From positions 682,001 through 746,000 of the forward strand of contig OY782875.1 of NCBI GenBank assembly GCA_963678565.1: 64,000 nt of DNA, read 5' to 3'. The DNA is from SKHV01 sp963678565. Its GTDB lineage: Bacteria; Bacteroidota; Bacteroidia; Bacteroidales; Prolixibacteraceae. This document shows positions 1 to 9,334 of the stretch, in pieces. Made by a program: the position numbers and the translations under genes. Each line of letters begins with the position of its first letter. Positions within the stretch are counted from its first letter, which is position 1. The notes under the pieces are model-generated. The model searched no databases and was not told the origin of the DNA. It was given only the letters and a program-made list of their open reading frames with translations.

Positions 1-1004
1 GGAACATAAACTGCCTGAACCGAAGTAATCGAACCATTTTTTGTTGAGGTAATTCTTTCTTGAAGTTCTCCCATTTCGGTTGCCAAAGTTGGTTGGTAAC
101 CTACTGCAGAAGGCATACGACCTAGCAAGGCTGAAACCTCAGAACCTGCTTGGGTAAAACGGAAAATATTATCAACAAAGAAAAGTATATCTCGACCGCC
201 TGATTCTTCATTTCCATCGCGCAAACTTTCTGCAATTGAAAGCCCCGACAATGCTACACGCGCACGTGCCCCAGGTGGCTCGTTCATTTGACCGAAAACC
301 AGTGCTAGTTTTGATTGATCTAATTTCGATTCATCAACTTTCGAAATATCCCAGTTCCCTTTTTCCAATTCTTCTCTAAATTCATCACCATAATCGATAA
401 TTCCTGCTTCGATCATTTCACGGAGTAAGTCGTTCCCTTCACGGGTACGCTCTCCAACTCCTGCAAATACAGATAGTCCTGAGTGAGCTAAAGCAATATT
501 GTTAATCAACTCCTGAATCAGTACAGTTTTTCCAACACCGGCACCTCCAAACAACCCAATTTTACCACCTTTTGCATAAGGTTCAATTAAGTCGATTACT
601 TTAATACCAGTATATAAAATTTCTGTTTCGGTTGTTAAATCAGCATAGGCTGGTGGTTCGCGGTGAATACTCACACCTTTATCTTTTTGAATTAAAGGAA
701 GTCCGTCTACGGCATCACCAGTTACATTTAATAATCGGCCTAAAACTTTTTCACCTTCAGGCATTTTAATTGATGATCCTGTGGAGATAACTTTAATACC
801 ACGCTTTAGTCCATCAGTAGAGTCCATCGCAATGGTTCTAACTGTTTTTTCTCCTATGTGTTGTTGAACTTCTAGTACTAAAGGAGTAGATCCTTCTCTT
901 TCTATTTCTAACGCATCGTAAATTTCAGGTAATAGTTTTTCATCTTCGAAAACAACGTCCACTACTGGACCAATAACCTGAAGAACTTCGCCTTTAACAG
1001 CCAT
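1..1004 (-). CDS. atpD: F1F0 ATP synthase subunit beta, N-terminal part (runs off left edge)
   Basis: Catalytic beta subunit of the F1 sector, which makes ATP from ADP and phosphate at the inner membrane. Only the first 334 or so residues are inside the window; the C-terminus lies beyond base 1. The protein starts MAVKGEVLQVIGPVVDV, the usual beta-barrel opening, and carries the Walker A loop GGAGVGKT at residues 153-160 and a Walker B region ending in FFVDNIFRFTQAG. The ATG at 1002-1004 is the only reasonable start. It lies downstream of the polyprenyl synthetase on the same strand, after a 105-bp gap holding an inverted repeat, so it probably has its own promoter. Identification is very secure. 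Confidence 0.97.
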   Translation of the reverse strand, partial: MAVKGEVLQVIGPVVDVVFEDEKLLPEIYDALEIEREGSTPLVLEVQQHIGEKTVRTIAMDSTDGLKRGIKVISTGSSIKMPEGEKVLGRLLNVTGDAVDGLPLIQKDKGVSIHREPPAYADLTTETEILYTGIKVIDLIEPYAKGGKIGLFGGAGVGKTVLIQELINNIALAHSGLSVFAGVGERTREGNDLLREMIEAGIIDYGDEFREELEKGNWDISKVDESKLDQSKLALVFGQMNEPPGARARVALSGLSIAESLRDGNEESGGRDILFFVDNIFRFTQAGSEVSALLGRMPSAVGYQPTLATEMGELQERITSTKNGSITSVQAVYV

Positions 1005-1025
1005 AATGTTTTGTATTTTAAAGTC

Positions 1026-1049
1026 TCCTAAAATAATGATTTTTTAGGA
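1026..1049. repeat. Inverted repeat in the atpD leader
   Basis: TCCTAAAA and TTTTAGGA form a perfect 8-bp stem with an 8-base loop, 22-45 bases upstream of the atpD start. It has no convincing T-tract in the minus direction, so it may be a leader hairpin or operator rather than a terminator. Function is not known. Confidence 0.4.
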
Positions 1050-1109
1050 ATTATTTCGATAACAATATTTGATCTTTTTAATAGAACGGTACACTAAATT
1101 TTTCTGAAA

Positions 1110-2093
1110 TTAGTTTTCTCTTTTCATGAGCCTTTCAGCTAACAAACGTAATTCCAGTTTTGTTTTATCATTTACCGATAATTGTTTCCAGCATTCAATG
1201 GCCCTATTGTAATACTCGGTCATCTTATGCTGTGATTTTTGTTTCAAATTTAATTGATTATAAATCGATAGCACAGCTTTTATCTTATCTTTTTCGTTAA
1301 AATCCTTTAAAGAAATCCAATTCTTCAAATCTTCGGCAATTTTTCCTTCGGCTAATTCTAGCGCTGTGATCATTAAATAGGTTTTTTTATTGGAAATAAT
1401 ATCGCCACCAATTTCTTTGCCGAAAGTTTTAACATCACCAAAACTGTCTAAATAATCGTCCTGAAGTTGAAATGCAATGCCTAAGTTGAATCCGAATTGA
1501 TATAAATTATCCAGATCTTTTTGCGGTGCTTCTGCAATTAATCCACCCAATTTCAAACTACTTGCAATAAGCACAGCCGTTTTATAGCCGATCATTTGGA
1601 TGTATTCATCAACACTTACATCGTTTCTGGTTTCGAAATCCATGTCGTATTGCTGCCCTTCGCAGATTTCAAGTGCCGTTTTAGTAAAAGTTGCTACAAT
1701 TTCCCGAAAGTCACCTTTTTTACATTGATTGATGTATTCATATGATAAAATAGACATGGCATCGCCCGAAAGAATTGCAGCATTTTCTGAATATTCAATG
1801 TGCACTGTATTTTTATTCCTTCTCAAATTTGCATTGTCCATTATGTCATCGTGTAGCAAAGTGAAATTATGAAAAACTTCGATGGCAAAGGCTGCAGGAA
1901 GTGCATCGGCATAATTATTTTTATACAATGAATAAGCCATTAATACCAACACTGGGCGAAGTCTTTTTCCGCCCATTCCAAGCGTATATACTACCGGATC
2001 GTATAAGTTTTTAGGAACCCTAGTTGAGATTGCTTTGCTCTCATTGGCTAATACTTCTGAAAAATATTTTTGAAAATCTTGAAGTTGATTCAT
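1110..2093 (-). CDS. Polyprenyl synthetase (trans-isoprenyl diphosphate synthase)
   Basis: Condenses isopentenyl diphosphate with an allylic diphosphate to make a linear isoprenoid diphosphate. The 327-residue protein has both metal-binding aspartate motifs: DDIMD at 82-86 (first, FARM) and DDYLD at 212-216 (second), plus the GGKRLRP substrate motif at 41-47. The residue five positions before the first motif is Phe77. In this family a bulky aromatic there limits chain length, so a short product (C15-C20) is more likely than a quinone side chain; that is inference. The start ATG overlaps the stop of the upstream MMPL gene by 4 bases (ATGA), implying translational coupling. Confidence 0.9.
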   Translation of the reverse strand: MNQLQDFQKYFSEVLANESKAISTRVPKNLYDPVVYTLGMGGKRLRPVLVLMAYSLYKNNYADALPAAFAIEVFHNFTLLHDDIMDNANLRRNKNTVHIEYSENAAILSGDAMSILSYEYINQCKKGDFREIVATFTKTALEICEGQQYDMDFETRNDVSVDEYIQMIGYKTAVLIASSLKLGGLIAEAPQKDLDNLYQFGFNLGIAFQLQDDYLDSFGDVKTFGKEIGGDIISNKKTYLMITALELAEGKIAEDLKNWISLKDFNEKDKIKAVLSIYNQLNLKQKSQHKMTEYYNRAIECWKQLSVNDKTKLELRLLAERLMKREN

Positions 2094-4501
2094 GATTCTT
2101 TAGATTGGTTTGTTTGGTCTTTCGGTTTTTCTATTTCGAGTTCATCTAAATCAATATCTTCTTCTTCATTAAATATTTGAAGCATTGGTTCTTTCAATGA
2201 TTTGGTTCTAATAATTTTTTCCAAACCAATTAACAGGGAAGGTAATAAAACCAAGTTTGAAATTAATGCTACCAATAAAGTTAATGAAACCAGCACTCCC
2301 ATTGCTTGTGTGCCGCCAAAGTTTGATAATGAAAATATTCCAAATCCGAAAAATAAAACAGTTGAAGTATAAATCATACTAAAACCTGTTTCTTTCAGTG
2401 CCATCATTACCGATTTCTGAATATCCCAATTGTTAACACTTAATTCTTGCCTGTATTTTGCTAAAAAGTGAATGGTGTTGTCAACCGAAATACCAAATGC
2501 GATGCTAAAAACCAAAATGGTCGACGCTTTGATTGGGATGCCAGCAAAGCCCATTAAACCTGCCGTAAAAAGTAAGGGAATTAAGTTGGGAATTAGCGAC
2601 ATTAAAACCATGCGCGGCGATTTAAACATAATGGCCATGAAGATTGCAATTAACCCAATGGCCAAGGCTAAACTGATGAAAAGGTTTTTTACCAGATATT
2701 GGTTTCCTCTGAAGAATACAACACTTGATCCGGTAACTGTGACATCGTAATTTTTAATCGGAAATATCTCATGTATTTCTTTCATAAACTCCTGATACAA
2801 CTGATCCATTCGTTTGGTGCCCACATCTTTCATGCGGATGCTTATCCGGGCAGTTTGTTTGGTAGAATCAATAAAGGCATGCGCCATTGAAATATCGGAG
2901 TTGGCATTGGTTGCATACGAAAGAATAAAATTCTTCTCGGTTGATTTGGGTAGCGAATAATATTGTTCGTTTCCATTGTAGAATGCCTGTTTTGCCATTT
3001 TTACAACGTTGAGATAAGAAATGGAAGAGGAGAGTTCGTCATAGTTCTGAAGTTGCTTCTCCAGTTGCTCCATTTTTAACATTGTTGATGTTCTTAAAAC
3101 TCCATTGGGTTTGCGGGTATCAATAATAATTTCGAGTGGCATCACTCCTTCAAAGTTCTTCTCGAAGAATTTAAGATCCTTATAAATTGGGTCAGATGGA
3201 GGAATATCGTCAACCATATATCCGGTTGTTTTCATTCTTGTCATTCCATAAGCACTAACCAAAATTACCGCTGTCATGATAATGTATGCCAAGGTGCGTT
3301 TATGGTTTGAGATGTATGAAAGCTTTTCAATAATTTTGCTTACCCCTTTACGCTCTAAATGCTTTAAATGTCGGTCTTCGGGAGGTGGAAGAAAACTGAA
3401 AATTGTAGGAATCAGCAATAAGGAAAGAACAAATAATGCAAAGATGTTGATTGCTGCAATGGCTCCAAATTCTTTTAATATTTTACTGCTTGTTAAAGTA
3501 AAGGTTACAAAGCCCGATGCAGTGGTAAGGTTGGTTAGAAAAATTGCATTTCCAATTTTAACAATTACCCGCTTGAGCGCCTTGATCTTATTTCCATGTA
3601 TCTTGTATTCGTTGTGATATTTATTCAACATGAAAATACTGTTCGGTATTCCAATTACTATGAGGAGCGGAGGAATCATTCCGGTTAAAATTGTAATGTG
3701 GTAATCGAGTAGTGCCATCGATCCAAGCGCAGTAAAAACGCCTGCCATTACTACAATTGCAGGGAACAACATTGCTTTAAACGAACGGAAAAAGATATAC
3801 AGAATGAGCACACAAATTAAAAGTGCGAGTCCTGTAAAAAGGAAAATTTCCTTTTTGATCATGATGGAATTTACCACCCTAATGTAAGGCAAACCTGAGT
3901 AAATTAAATCAACCTCTGCACTTTTTTCATAATTGGCACCAACTTTTTGGATCGATTTTACCAAGGTTTCACGCTCCTTGGTTTTCATCCGATCTTTATT
4001 CATGGTAAGCGCTACCAAATAAGCTTTGGTGGAATCGTTGTAAAGATATCCTCGATAAAGCGGCAAAGAGTGGAAAATATTCGACATGCTGTCGAGCTGT
4101 GCTTGAGAATTAATTGAATCCTCGAATATGCGTTCTAAATCAAACTTTTTTTCCTCTTTGTTTTTTATCAAATGAAAAGCGTTTGGAATTGAAATCATGT
4201 TTTCAACGCCATCGATTTCTGATAATTCATTGCAAAAGTTTTTCCAATTTTCGAAATTATCAAGCGAAAAGAAATTACTGTCTACAATTCCAATGGTTAT
4301 AATGTTTCCTTCTTCTCCAAATCGGGACACAAATTCTTGATACTGAATGGATGCCGAATCGCTTTTTGGTAGTAACGGCGCATATTCATATGACATTTCA
4401 ACCTTGGTTGCATTGTACATCATGAATAGAGTGAAAAGGGAAACTACTACTAATAAAAGGATCCTAAATCGTAAGATTTTACTGGAAATATATTGCCACA
4501 T
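2090..4501 (-). CDS. RND-superfamily MMPL-type exporter
   Basis: A large inner-membrane transporter of the MMPL/Patched-like RND superfamily, 803 residues. It shows the duplicated plan of the family: an N-terminal helix, a long periplasmic loop, a block of about five helices (around 220-370), another single helix near 400, a second periplasmic loop and a final helix block (around 605-760). The C-terminus is a charged acidic tail. Substrates of such proteins are usually lipids or hydrophobic compounds. The overlap with the downstream polyprenyl synthetase suggests an isoprenoid-linked cargo, but this is inference from context only. Confidence 0.85.
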   Translation of the reverse strand: MWQYISSKILRFRILLLVVVSLFTLFMMYNATKVEMSYEYAPLLPKSDSASIQYQEFVSRFGEEGNIITIGIVDSNFFSLDNFENWKNFCNELSEIDGVENMISIPNAFHLIKNKEEKKFDLERIFEDSINSQAQLDSMSNIFHSLPLYRGYLYNDSTKAYLVALTMNKDRMKTKERETLVKSIQKVGANYEKSAEVDLIYSGLPYIRVVNSIMIKKEIFLFTGLALLICVLILYIFFRSFKAMLFPAIVVMAGVFTALGSMALLDYHITILTGMIPPLLIVIGIPNSIFMLNKYHNEYKIHGNKIKALKRVIVKIGNAIFLTNLTTASGFVTFTLTSSKILKEFGAIAAINIFALFVLSLLLIPTIFSFLPPPEDRHLKHLERKGVSKIIEKLSYISNHKRTLAYIIMTAVILVSAYGMTRMKTTGYMVDDIPPSDPIYKDLKFFEKNFEGVMPLEIIIDTRKPNGVLRTSTMLKMEQLEKQLQNYDELSSSISYLNVVKMAKQAFYNGNEQYYSLPKSTEKNFILSYATNANSDISMAHAFIDSTKQTARISIRMKDVGTKRMDQLYQEFMKEIHEIFPIKNYDVTVTGSSVVFFRGNQYLVKNLFISLALAIGLIAIFMAIMFKSPRMVLMSLIPNLIPLLFTAGLMGFAGIPIKASTILVFSIAFGISVDNTIHFLAKYRQELSVNNWDIQKSVMMALKETGFSMIYTSTVLFFGFGIFSLSNFGGTQAMGVLVSLTLLVALISNLVLLPSLLIGLEKIIRTKSLKEPMLQIFNEEEDIDLDELEIEKPKDQTNQSKES

Positions 4502-4575
4502 TTTTGTCTGTTATAAAACAAGCCGAAAATACTACTTCTATACGATATTACAAAAGAAAGTAAAAAGTTGATTGG

Positions 4576-4609
4576 TTTGTTTTTTATGATTGATCTAATA
4601 TTAAATTTG
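4576..4609 (+). promoter_or_regulatory. Candidate promoter of the Na/Pi cotransporter gene
   Basis: TTTG at 4576-4579 and TAAATTTG at 4602-4609 match the Bacteroidota sigma-ABfr elements (TTTG and TAnnTTTG). The 22-bp spacing is slightly longer than the usual 19-21. Transcription would begin near 4616, leaving a very short leader before the ATG at 4629. Confidence 0.45.
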
Positions 4610-4628
4610 TATTTTAAAGCTAATCAAT

Positions 4629-6293
4629 ATGGTAGCATTACAACTATTATCAATTGCGGGAGGTATTGGCTTATTTCTATATGGAATTAAGTTATTTAGC
4701 GAGTCTACGCAGAAATTAACCGGAGATTGGTTGCGTGAGTTTTTGAAGTCGATGACAAGAAATCGGTTTCGGGGACTTATAACTGGTTTGTTAATTGCAT
4801 CGGTGATCCAATCGTCCTCGGCAACAACAATTTTAGTAGTGAGTTTTGTGAATGCCGGATTCTTGCGTTTGATCGAAGCAATGTCGGTAATATTAGGAGC
4901 CAACATTGGCACAACCATTACTGCTTGGTTGATTACCATTTTAGGTTTTAAAATAGATTTTACATTTCTTTTACTACCAATAATTGCAATTACAATTCCA
5001 TTAACATTTGCCCGACGCAGAGTTTTAAAAACTTGGGGAGAAGCAATATTAGGGTTTTCACTTATGTTTATTGCGATTTCGTTAATGCGCGACCTAATGC
5101 CTGTGATTGCTGATCCTGAGTATGGGTATTTGTTTAAAAGCTTATCGAGTTGGGGCTATGGAAGCTATTTCTTGTTTTTGCTTGCAGGGCTTATTCTTAC
5201 AATGATCTTTCAAAACTCATTGTCAGTTTTTATTGTAACCATCTTGTTGGCAAACGCTGGGTGGGTAAATTTGGAATGCGCATTTTCTATCGTAATAGGA
5301 GCTAATGTTGGTGCCTCAATTGCAACCGTAATTGCTTCGCGAAAAGCAAATAGCTCGGCTCGCCAAACTGCAATGGCGCATATGTATTTTAATCTGTTTG
5401 GTGTTGTTTGGTCAATGTCGTTGTTGGTATTAATTACTCGATTTTTTAATGGTTTTGAGTTTTTATACAACGATTATCAAGAATTTAATTATCCGATTGC
5501 ATTGTCGATGTTTCATTCAGCATTTAACTTATTCAATGCATTATTTCTTATTGGATTTACAGAACCTATTAGTTTGTTAATTAGCTCCCAAATTCAGCAA
5601 GAAAAGAAAGAGCGAAGCAATTCGAAATTGACTCATTTGAAAATTGGTTTATTATCAACTCCCGATGCCTCAATTTTTCAAGCGAGAAAAGAAACCATTG
5701 TGTTTGCAGAAAAGGTGCAAAAAATGTTTCAAGATGTTGTCACAGTTTCAACAATTCAGAAGACTAACGACTATAGTCCATTGGCAAAACGGATTATTAG
5801 TTCAGAAGATGATGCAAATATCGTTGAAAAAGAAATTGCACAATATTTAACAAAAGTTGGAGAAGTACGTTTGAGCGAAGCTAATTCAAGACGAATTAGA
5901 GCACTTTATAAAATGGTAGATGATATTGAGAGTATCGCCGACTCAAATATCAACATTTTAGAAGCTTATAAACGAAAGAATAAAGGAGAATTAATTTTCC
6001 CAGAGCGGGTTGAGAATAATATTGCGCTGATGTTTCATATGGTAGACGATGCGATTAACAACATGGTAGCCATGTTAACCAACGATGAAGAATTGCCATT
6101 AAGTTTGGCACAGGATATGGAGAGAGATATTAATAATTTCAGAGATATCTTAAAAAGTGAACATCTAGATAACTTGCAAAAAGGAGTTTACAACTACGAT
6201 GTTGGGATTGTGTACAATGATGTAATCTCGCAATGCGAGCGAATCGGCGACTATACTATTAATGTGGTGGAGTCATATAAAAATTTATATTAA
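4629..6293 (+). CDS. Na/Pi cotransporter family protein with C-terminal PhoU-like domain
   Basis: Sodium-coupled phosphate transporter of the NptA/PNaS (SLC34-like) family, 554 residues. The membrane half (about 1-310) contains the inverted repeat of the family; the first repeat has the hallmark QSSSAT at 61-66, while the second has the diverged QNSLS. Residues from about 340 to the end form a PhoU-like helical domain, as is common in bacterial members. The start ATG begins directly with a membrane helix (MVALQLLSIAGGIGLFLYG). The stop overlaps the start of the next gene (TAATG). Confidence 0.9.
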   Translation: MVALQLLSIAGGIGLFLYGIKLFSESTQKLTGDWLREFLKSMTRNRFRGLITGLLIASVIQSSSATTILVVSFVNAGFLRLIEAMSVILGANIGTTITAWLITILGFKIDFTFLLLPIIAITIPLTFARRRVLKTWGEAILGFSLMFIAISLMRDLMPVIADPEYGYLFKSLSSWGYGSYFLFLLAGLILTMIFQNSLSVFIVTILLANAGWVNLECAFSIVIGANVGASIATVIASRKANSSARQTAMAHMYFNLFGVVWSMSLLVLITRFFNGFEFLYNDYQEFNYPIALSMFHSAFNLFNALFLIGFTEPISLLISSQIQQEKKERSNSKLTHLKIGLLSTPDASIFQARKETIVFAEKVQKMFQDVVTVSTIQKTNDYSPLAKRIISSEDDANIVEKEIAQYLTKVGEVRLSEANSRRIRALYKMVDDIESIADSNINILEAYKRKNKGELIFPERVENNIALMFHMVDDAINNMVAMLTNDEELPLSLAQDMERDINNFRDILKSEHLDNLQKGVYNYDVGIVYNDVISQCERIGDYTINVVESYKNLY

Positions 6294-7144
6294 TGAAAAT
6301 CAAAAAAACTATGAGAAAAGCGCAAACATTATTTTTATTTATAATTAGCTTACTAATTTTAAATGGTTGTACTGGAGAGCCGGAAGCAATCTTTTCGGTA
6401 GATAGCAACGAATATCAAACCGAAGAAGAAATTCAGTTTAGTAATGAATCTTTAAATTCAAAATCGTATACTTGGAATTTTGGCGATGGCGTTTCTTCTA
6501 CCAGTGTTAATCCTATCCATAGTTATCAATACACAGGAAACTATACCATTTCACTGTATGCGGTAAACAATGATCAAGAAAGTGAAACCACAAAGACGCT
6601 TACAATAGTACCAAACTTTGAACCTACAATATACGAGGGGGAGCGGGTTGACGATTTGATTGTGTATGACGAATGGAGTTTTGTTGAAAGATTATTAGGA
6701 ACAGATACTTCAAGTGTAACAATGTTACTTGATGATATTTATTACCATGCTGTTTATTACCCCGAATATGGACTTGAGTTAATCTTTCCTTCTCATGAAT
6801 CAACTTTGGTTGACGATGATGTGGTTTATTGGATTTACGCAAACTTTGAGAACGAAGGAATTACTTACAAAGGAATTGACTTTAATAATACAATCGATGA
6901 CGTTTATATGGCCTATGGCTCGCCATTAGATACCCAGAATTCTGGATATTCTTACGGTTATTGGTACGATCATTTAGGAATTGATTTTTATGAGTATACC
7001 GATGATAATGGAAACTTCTCGGGACTCGTTGATGAAATGTGTATTTATGAACCTACAGCTGCGATAAGCGAAAAATCGGCAAGTATACATAACTTTCCGA
7101 TAAAGAAATTTGCTCGACAGTATCAATCTAGATTACGCAGATAA
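6293..7144 (+). CDS. PKD-domain lipoprotein, function unknown
   Basis: 283-residue exported protein. A basic N-terminus and hydrophobic stretch lead to the lipobox LLILNGC with the lipidated cysteine at residue 26, so it should be a lipoprotein. Residues of about 30-110 form a PKD-type beta sandwich with the signature YTWNFGDG. The remainder has no family I recognise. Translation is coupled to the upstream transporter by a one-base stop/start overlap; an internal ATG at 6311 is an alternative start that keeps the signal intact. The C-terminus carries no T9SS-type sorting sequence. Confidence 0.7.
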   Translation: MKIKKTMRKAQTLFLFIISLLILNGCTGEPEAIFSVDSNEYQTEEEIQFSNESLNSKSYTWNFGDGVSSTSVNPIHSYQYTGNYTISLYAVNNDQESETTKTLTIVPNFEPTIYEGERVDDLIVYDEWSFVERLLGTDTSSVTMLLDDIYYHAVYYPEYGLELIFPSHESTLVDDDVVYWIYANFENEGITYKGIDFNNTIDDVYMAYGSPLDTQNSGYSYGYWYDHLGIDFYEYTDDNGNFSGLVDEMCIYEPTAAISEKSASIHNFPIKKFARQYQSRLRR

Positions 7145-7182
7145 AAAAATAGGAGTCTGAAATTCAGGCTCCTATTTTTTAT
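7144..7182. terminator. Bidirectional terminator
   Basis: AAAAATAGGAG and CTCCTATTTTT flank a continued stem (CTGAA/TTCAG), giving a long hairpin with A/T tracts on both sides. It lies between the convergent PKD lipoprotein and the S41 peptidase and serves both. Confidence 0.85.
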
Positions 7183-8792
7183 AATAATGCTTTATCTTCT
7201 TCCAGTACATCAATTGCTTTTTGCACTGTCTTATCGTTTTTGTTCCAAATCTCGTAAAAGCCATTATCACCTAAGGTATTCCTTGCGATATATGAATACA
7301 ACTGATTCTTAATTCTTTCTTGGGTTTCTTGTAATTCAACTTTTGAATACTTGATTTTATCAATTGTACGAACTTTAGTTAGAAATTGATCGAATATCTT
7401 TTCACGATTTAAAAACTTTTCTAAATCTGATGCATTTTCGAATTCATTTAATTTAGCTCGGTTCTGATCGACATAATTAAAGGCAAAATGATAGATTAAG
7501 TTTCGTGATAAAATTCGTCTGAAAAAATTATTGAATCCAGAAGTGTCGGCTGGTACAAAAATATCGGGCATAATGCCACCACCGCCATAAACGGTTCTGC
7601 CTCCTGTGGTTTTGTAAACCAACGAGTCGTTAAAATGAATGCTATCTTTCTCTAAAAACTCATTGTGCTCAAAACGCTTAACCATGTCTTTGGTATATTC
7701 TTCATATCCATCATCATAAGGTTTCTGAATGGATCTTCCGCTTGGGGTATAAAAACGAGCAACAGTTAATCTTACAACCGATCCATCCATAAATGGTACG
7801 GGTTCCTGAACCAAGCCTTTTCCAAAAGATCGGCGACCAATAACTAATCCTCTATCGTTGTCTTGAATGGCACCTGCTAAAATTTCACTAGCCGAAGCAG
7901 AATATTCATCAATCAAAACAGTAATTTGACCTTCTTTAAATAATCCGGAAGCAGTTGAACGATAATCTTCGCGCGCTCTTGAACGGCCTTCGGTGTAAAC
8001 AATCATCTTATTGGCAGACAGTAATTCGTCGGCCATTCGGAAAACAACTCCCAAATATCCACCAGAGTTTGCTCTTAAGTCGATTATTAGTTTTCCTAAT
8101 CCTTTGTTTTTTAGATTTTGAATTGCATCGGTAAATTCATCGTCGGTCTTATCTGCAAAACGATTAATTTTTATGTACCCGATTTCGTCGTTAATCATGT
8201 AGGCCGCATCAACGCTATAAAGTGGAATGTCTCCTCTTTTTATTGAAAATTCAAGTGGTTCACCAAATCCATTTCGATGGATACCAACATTTACAACTGT
8301 TCCTTTTTTGCCTCGCAATAACGATACAATACTGTCGCTTTTTATTCCAATGCCTGCAATGTTGTTTCCGTCTACTGAAATAATTCGATCACCAGCCATG
8401 ATTCCTAACTCTTGAGAAGGTCCGCCTGCTACTACTTCAACTACCATTACAGTATCTTTTTGCAATACAAACTGAACACCAATGCCCGAAAATTTTCCAC
8501 TCATTTCTTCATTTATACTTTTCATCTCTCTTGCTGGGATGTAGGTGGAGTGTGGATCTAATTCGCTAAGTATAACAGGAATTGATTTTTCTTCAATGTC
8601 TTTTTTCGAAACCTCATCGACATAGTGGCTCTCGATGAGATTTAATATGGCTGAAACTTTATCAGGTTGATAATAATTCCCTGCGTGATTGTTTCTGTTG
8701 ACTCTTTTTGATATTGAAAAGCCTAAAATTATTCCTCCTGCAATTGCCACAGAAATAATTAGGGGATATATTGTTTTGAGTTTTCTATACAT
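7179..8792 (-). CDS. C-terminal processing peptidase, S41 family
   Basis: Periplasmic, membrane-anchored serine protease of the CtpA/Prc family (537 residues). An N-terminal helix (about 9-27) anchors it. A PDZ domain spans roughly 95-185 and the S41 catalytic domain about 190-370. The Ser-Lys pair is visible: Ser300 in YSASASEI and Lys325 in SFGKG, 25 residues apart as in E. coli Prc (Ser430/Lys455), with Asp311 at the matching position. The C-terminal 130 residues are helical and charged. It degrades or trims envelope proteins recognised by their C-termini; the actual substrate is unknown. Confidence 0.93.
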   Translation of the reverse strand: MYRKLKTIYPLIISVAIAGGIILGFSISKRVNRNNHAGNYYQPDKVSAILNLIESHYVDEVSKKDIEEKSIPVILSELDPHSTYIPAREMKSINEEMSGKFSGIGVQFVLQKDTVMVVEVVAGGPSQELGIMAGDRIISVDGNNIAGIGIKSDSIVSLLRGKKGTVVNVGIHRNGFGEPLEFSIKRGDIPLYSVDAAYMINDEIGYIKINRFADKTDDEFTDAIQNLKNKGLGKLIIDLRANSGGYLGVVFRMADELLSANKMIVYTEGRSRAREDYRSTASGLFKEGQITVLIDEYSASASEILAGAIQDNDRGLVIGRRSFGKGLVQEPVPFMDGSVVRLTVARFYTPSGRSIQKPYDDGYEEYTKDMVKRFEHNEFLEKDSIHFNDSLVYKTTGGRTVYGGGGIMPDIFVPADTSGFNNFFRRILSRNLIYHFAFNYVDQNRAKLNEFENASDLEKFLNREKIFDQFLTKVRTIDKIKYSKVELQETQERIKNQLYSYIARNTLGDNGFYEIWNKNDKTVQKAIDVLEEDKALL

Positions 8793-8846
8793 TCTTCTTA
8801 CTTCAAAGTTGGCTTGAATTCACAATGATTGCTCAAAACTAAAAAA

Positions 8847-8876
8847 AAAGTCCGAAACAAATTTATTTCGGACTTT
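8847..8876 (-). terminator. Terminator of the receiver gene
   Basis: AAAGTCCGAAA and TTTCGGACTTT form a strong stem; reading on the minus strand it is followed by a run of eight T, directly downstream of the response regulator stop. Confidence 0.8.
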
Positions 8877-8895
8877 TATGATGATATTAGTTGTT

Positions 8896-9273
8896 TTAAA
8901 TTTTTACAAACTTATTAACCATTTCAATGAGGTCTTTTGATCTAATTGGTTTGGCAAGATAATCGTCACATCCGGCCTCAAGTGCTTTTGAGCGATCATC
9001 AGACATCGCAAAGGCGGTTTGTGCAACAATTTTTAATTCAGGTCTAAAGCTTTTTATCTCCTTTGTTGCTTCATAACCATTCATCTCTGGCATTTGTAAA
9101 TCCATGAGTATAAGGCTGATGTCTTCGTTTTCTTTTACGAAGTTTACAGCTTCGAGTCCATTTTTTACCCACTTAATATTCATTTTTAATTTTGATAAAA
9201 CCGCATTTAAATATAAGTAGTTTGATTCTACGTCTTCAACAATTAGTATTAAGGGTAAATTTGTGTTGCTCAT
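8896..9273 (-). CDS. Single-domain response regulator (CheY-like receiver)
   Basis: 125 residues making one receiver domain and nothing else. The phospho-acceptor is Asp58 in ILMDLQMPEMNG; the acidic pair is ED at 13-14 and the conserved lysine sits in YLAKPIR near the end. There is no output domain, so it should act by protein contact or as a phosphorelay intermediate. It follows the PAS histidine kinase on the same strand with a 61-bp gap, and that kinase has no receiver of its own, so the two are likely partners. Confidence 0.9.
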   Translation of the reverse strand: MSNTNLPLILIVEDVESNYLYLNAVLSKLKMNIKWVKNGLEAVNFVKENEDISLILMDLQMPEMNGYEATKEIKSFRPELKIVAQTAFAMSDDRSKALEAGCDDYLAKPIRSKDLIEMVNKFVKI

Positions 9274-9334
9274 TTTTAGTATTTTTTTATACGTGTAAAA
9301 GTAACCAATCTTAACTTGATTGTCAACTAAGAAT

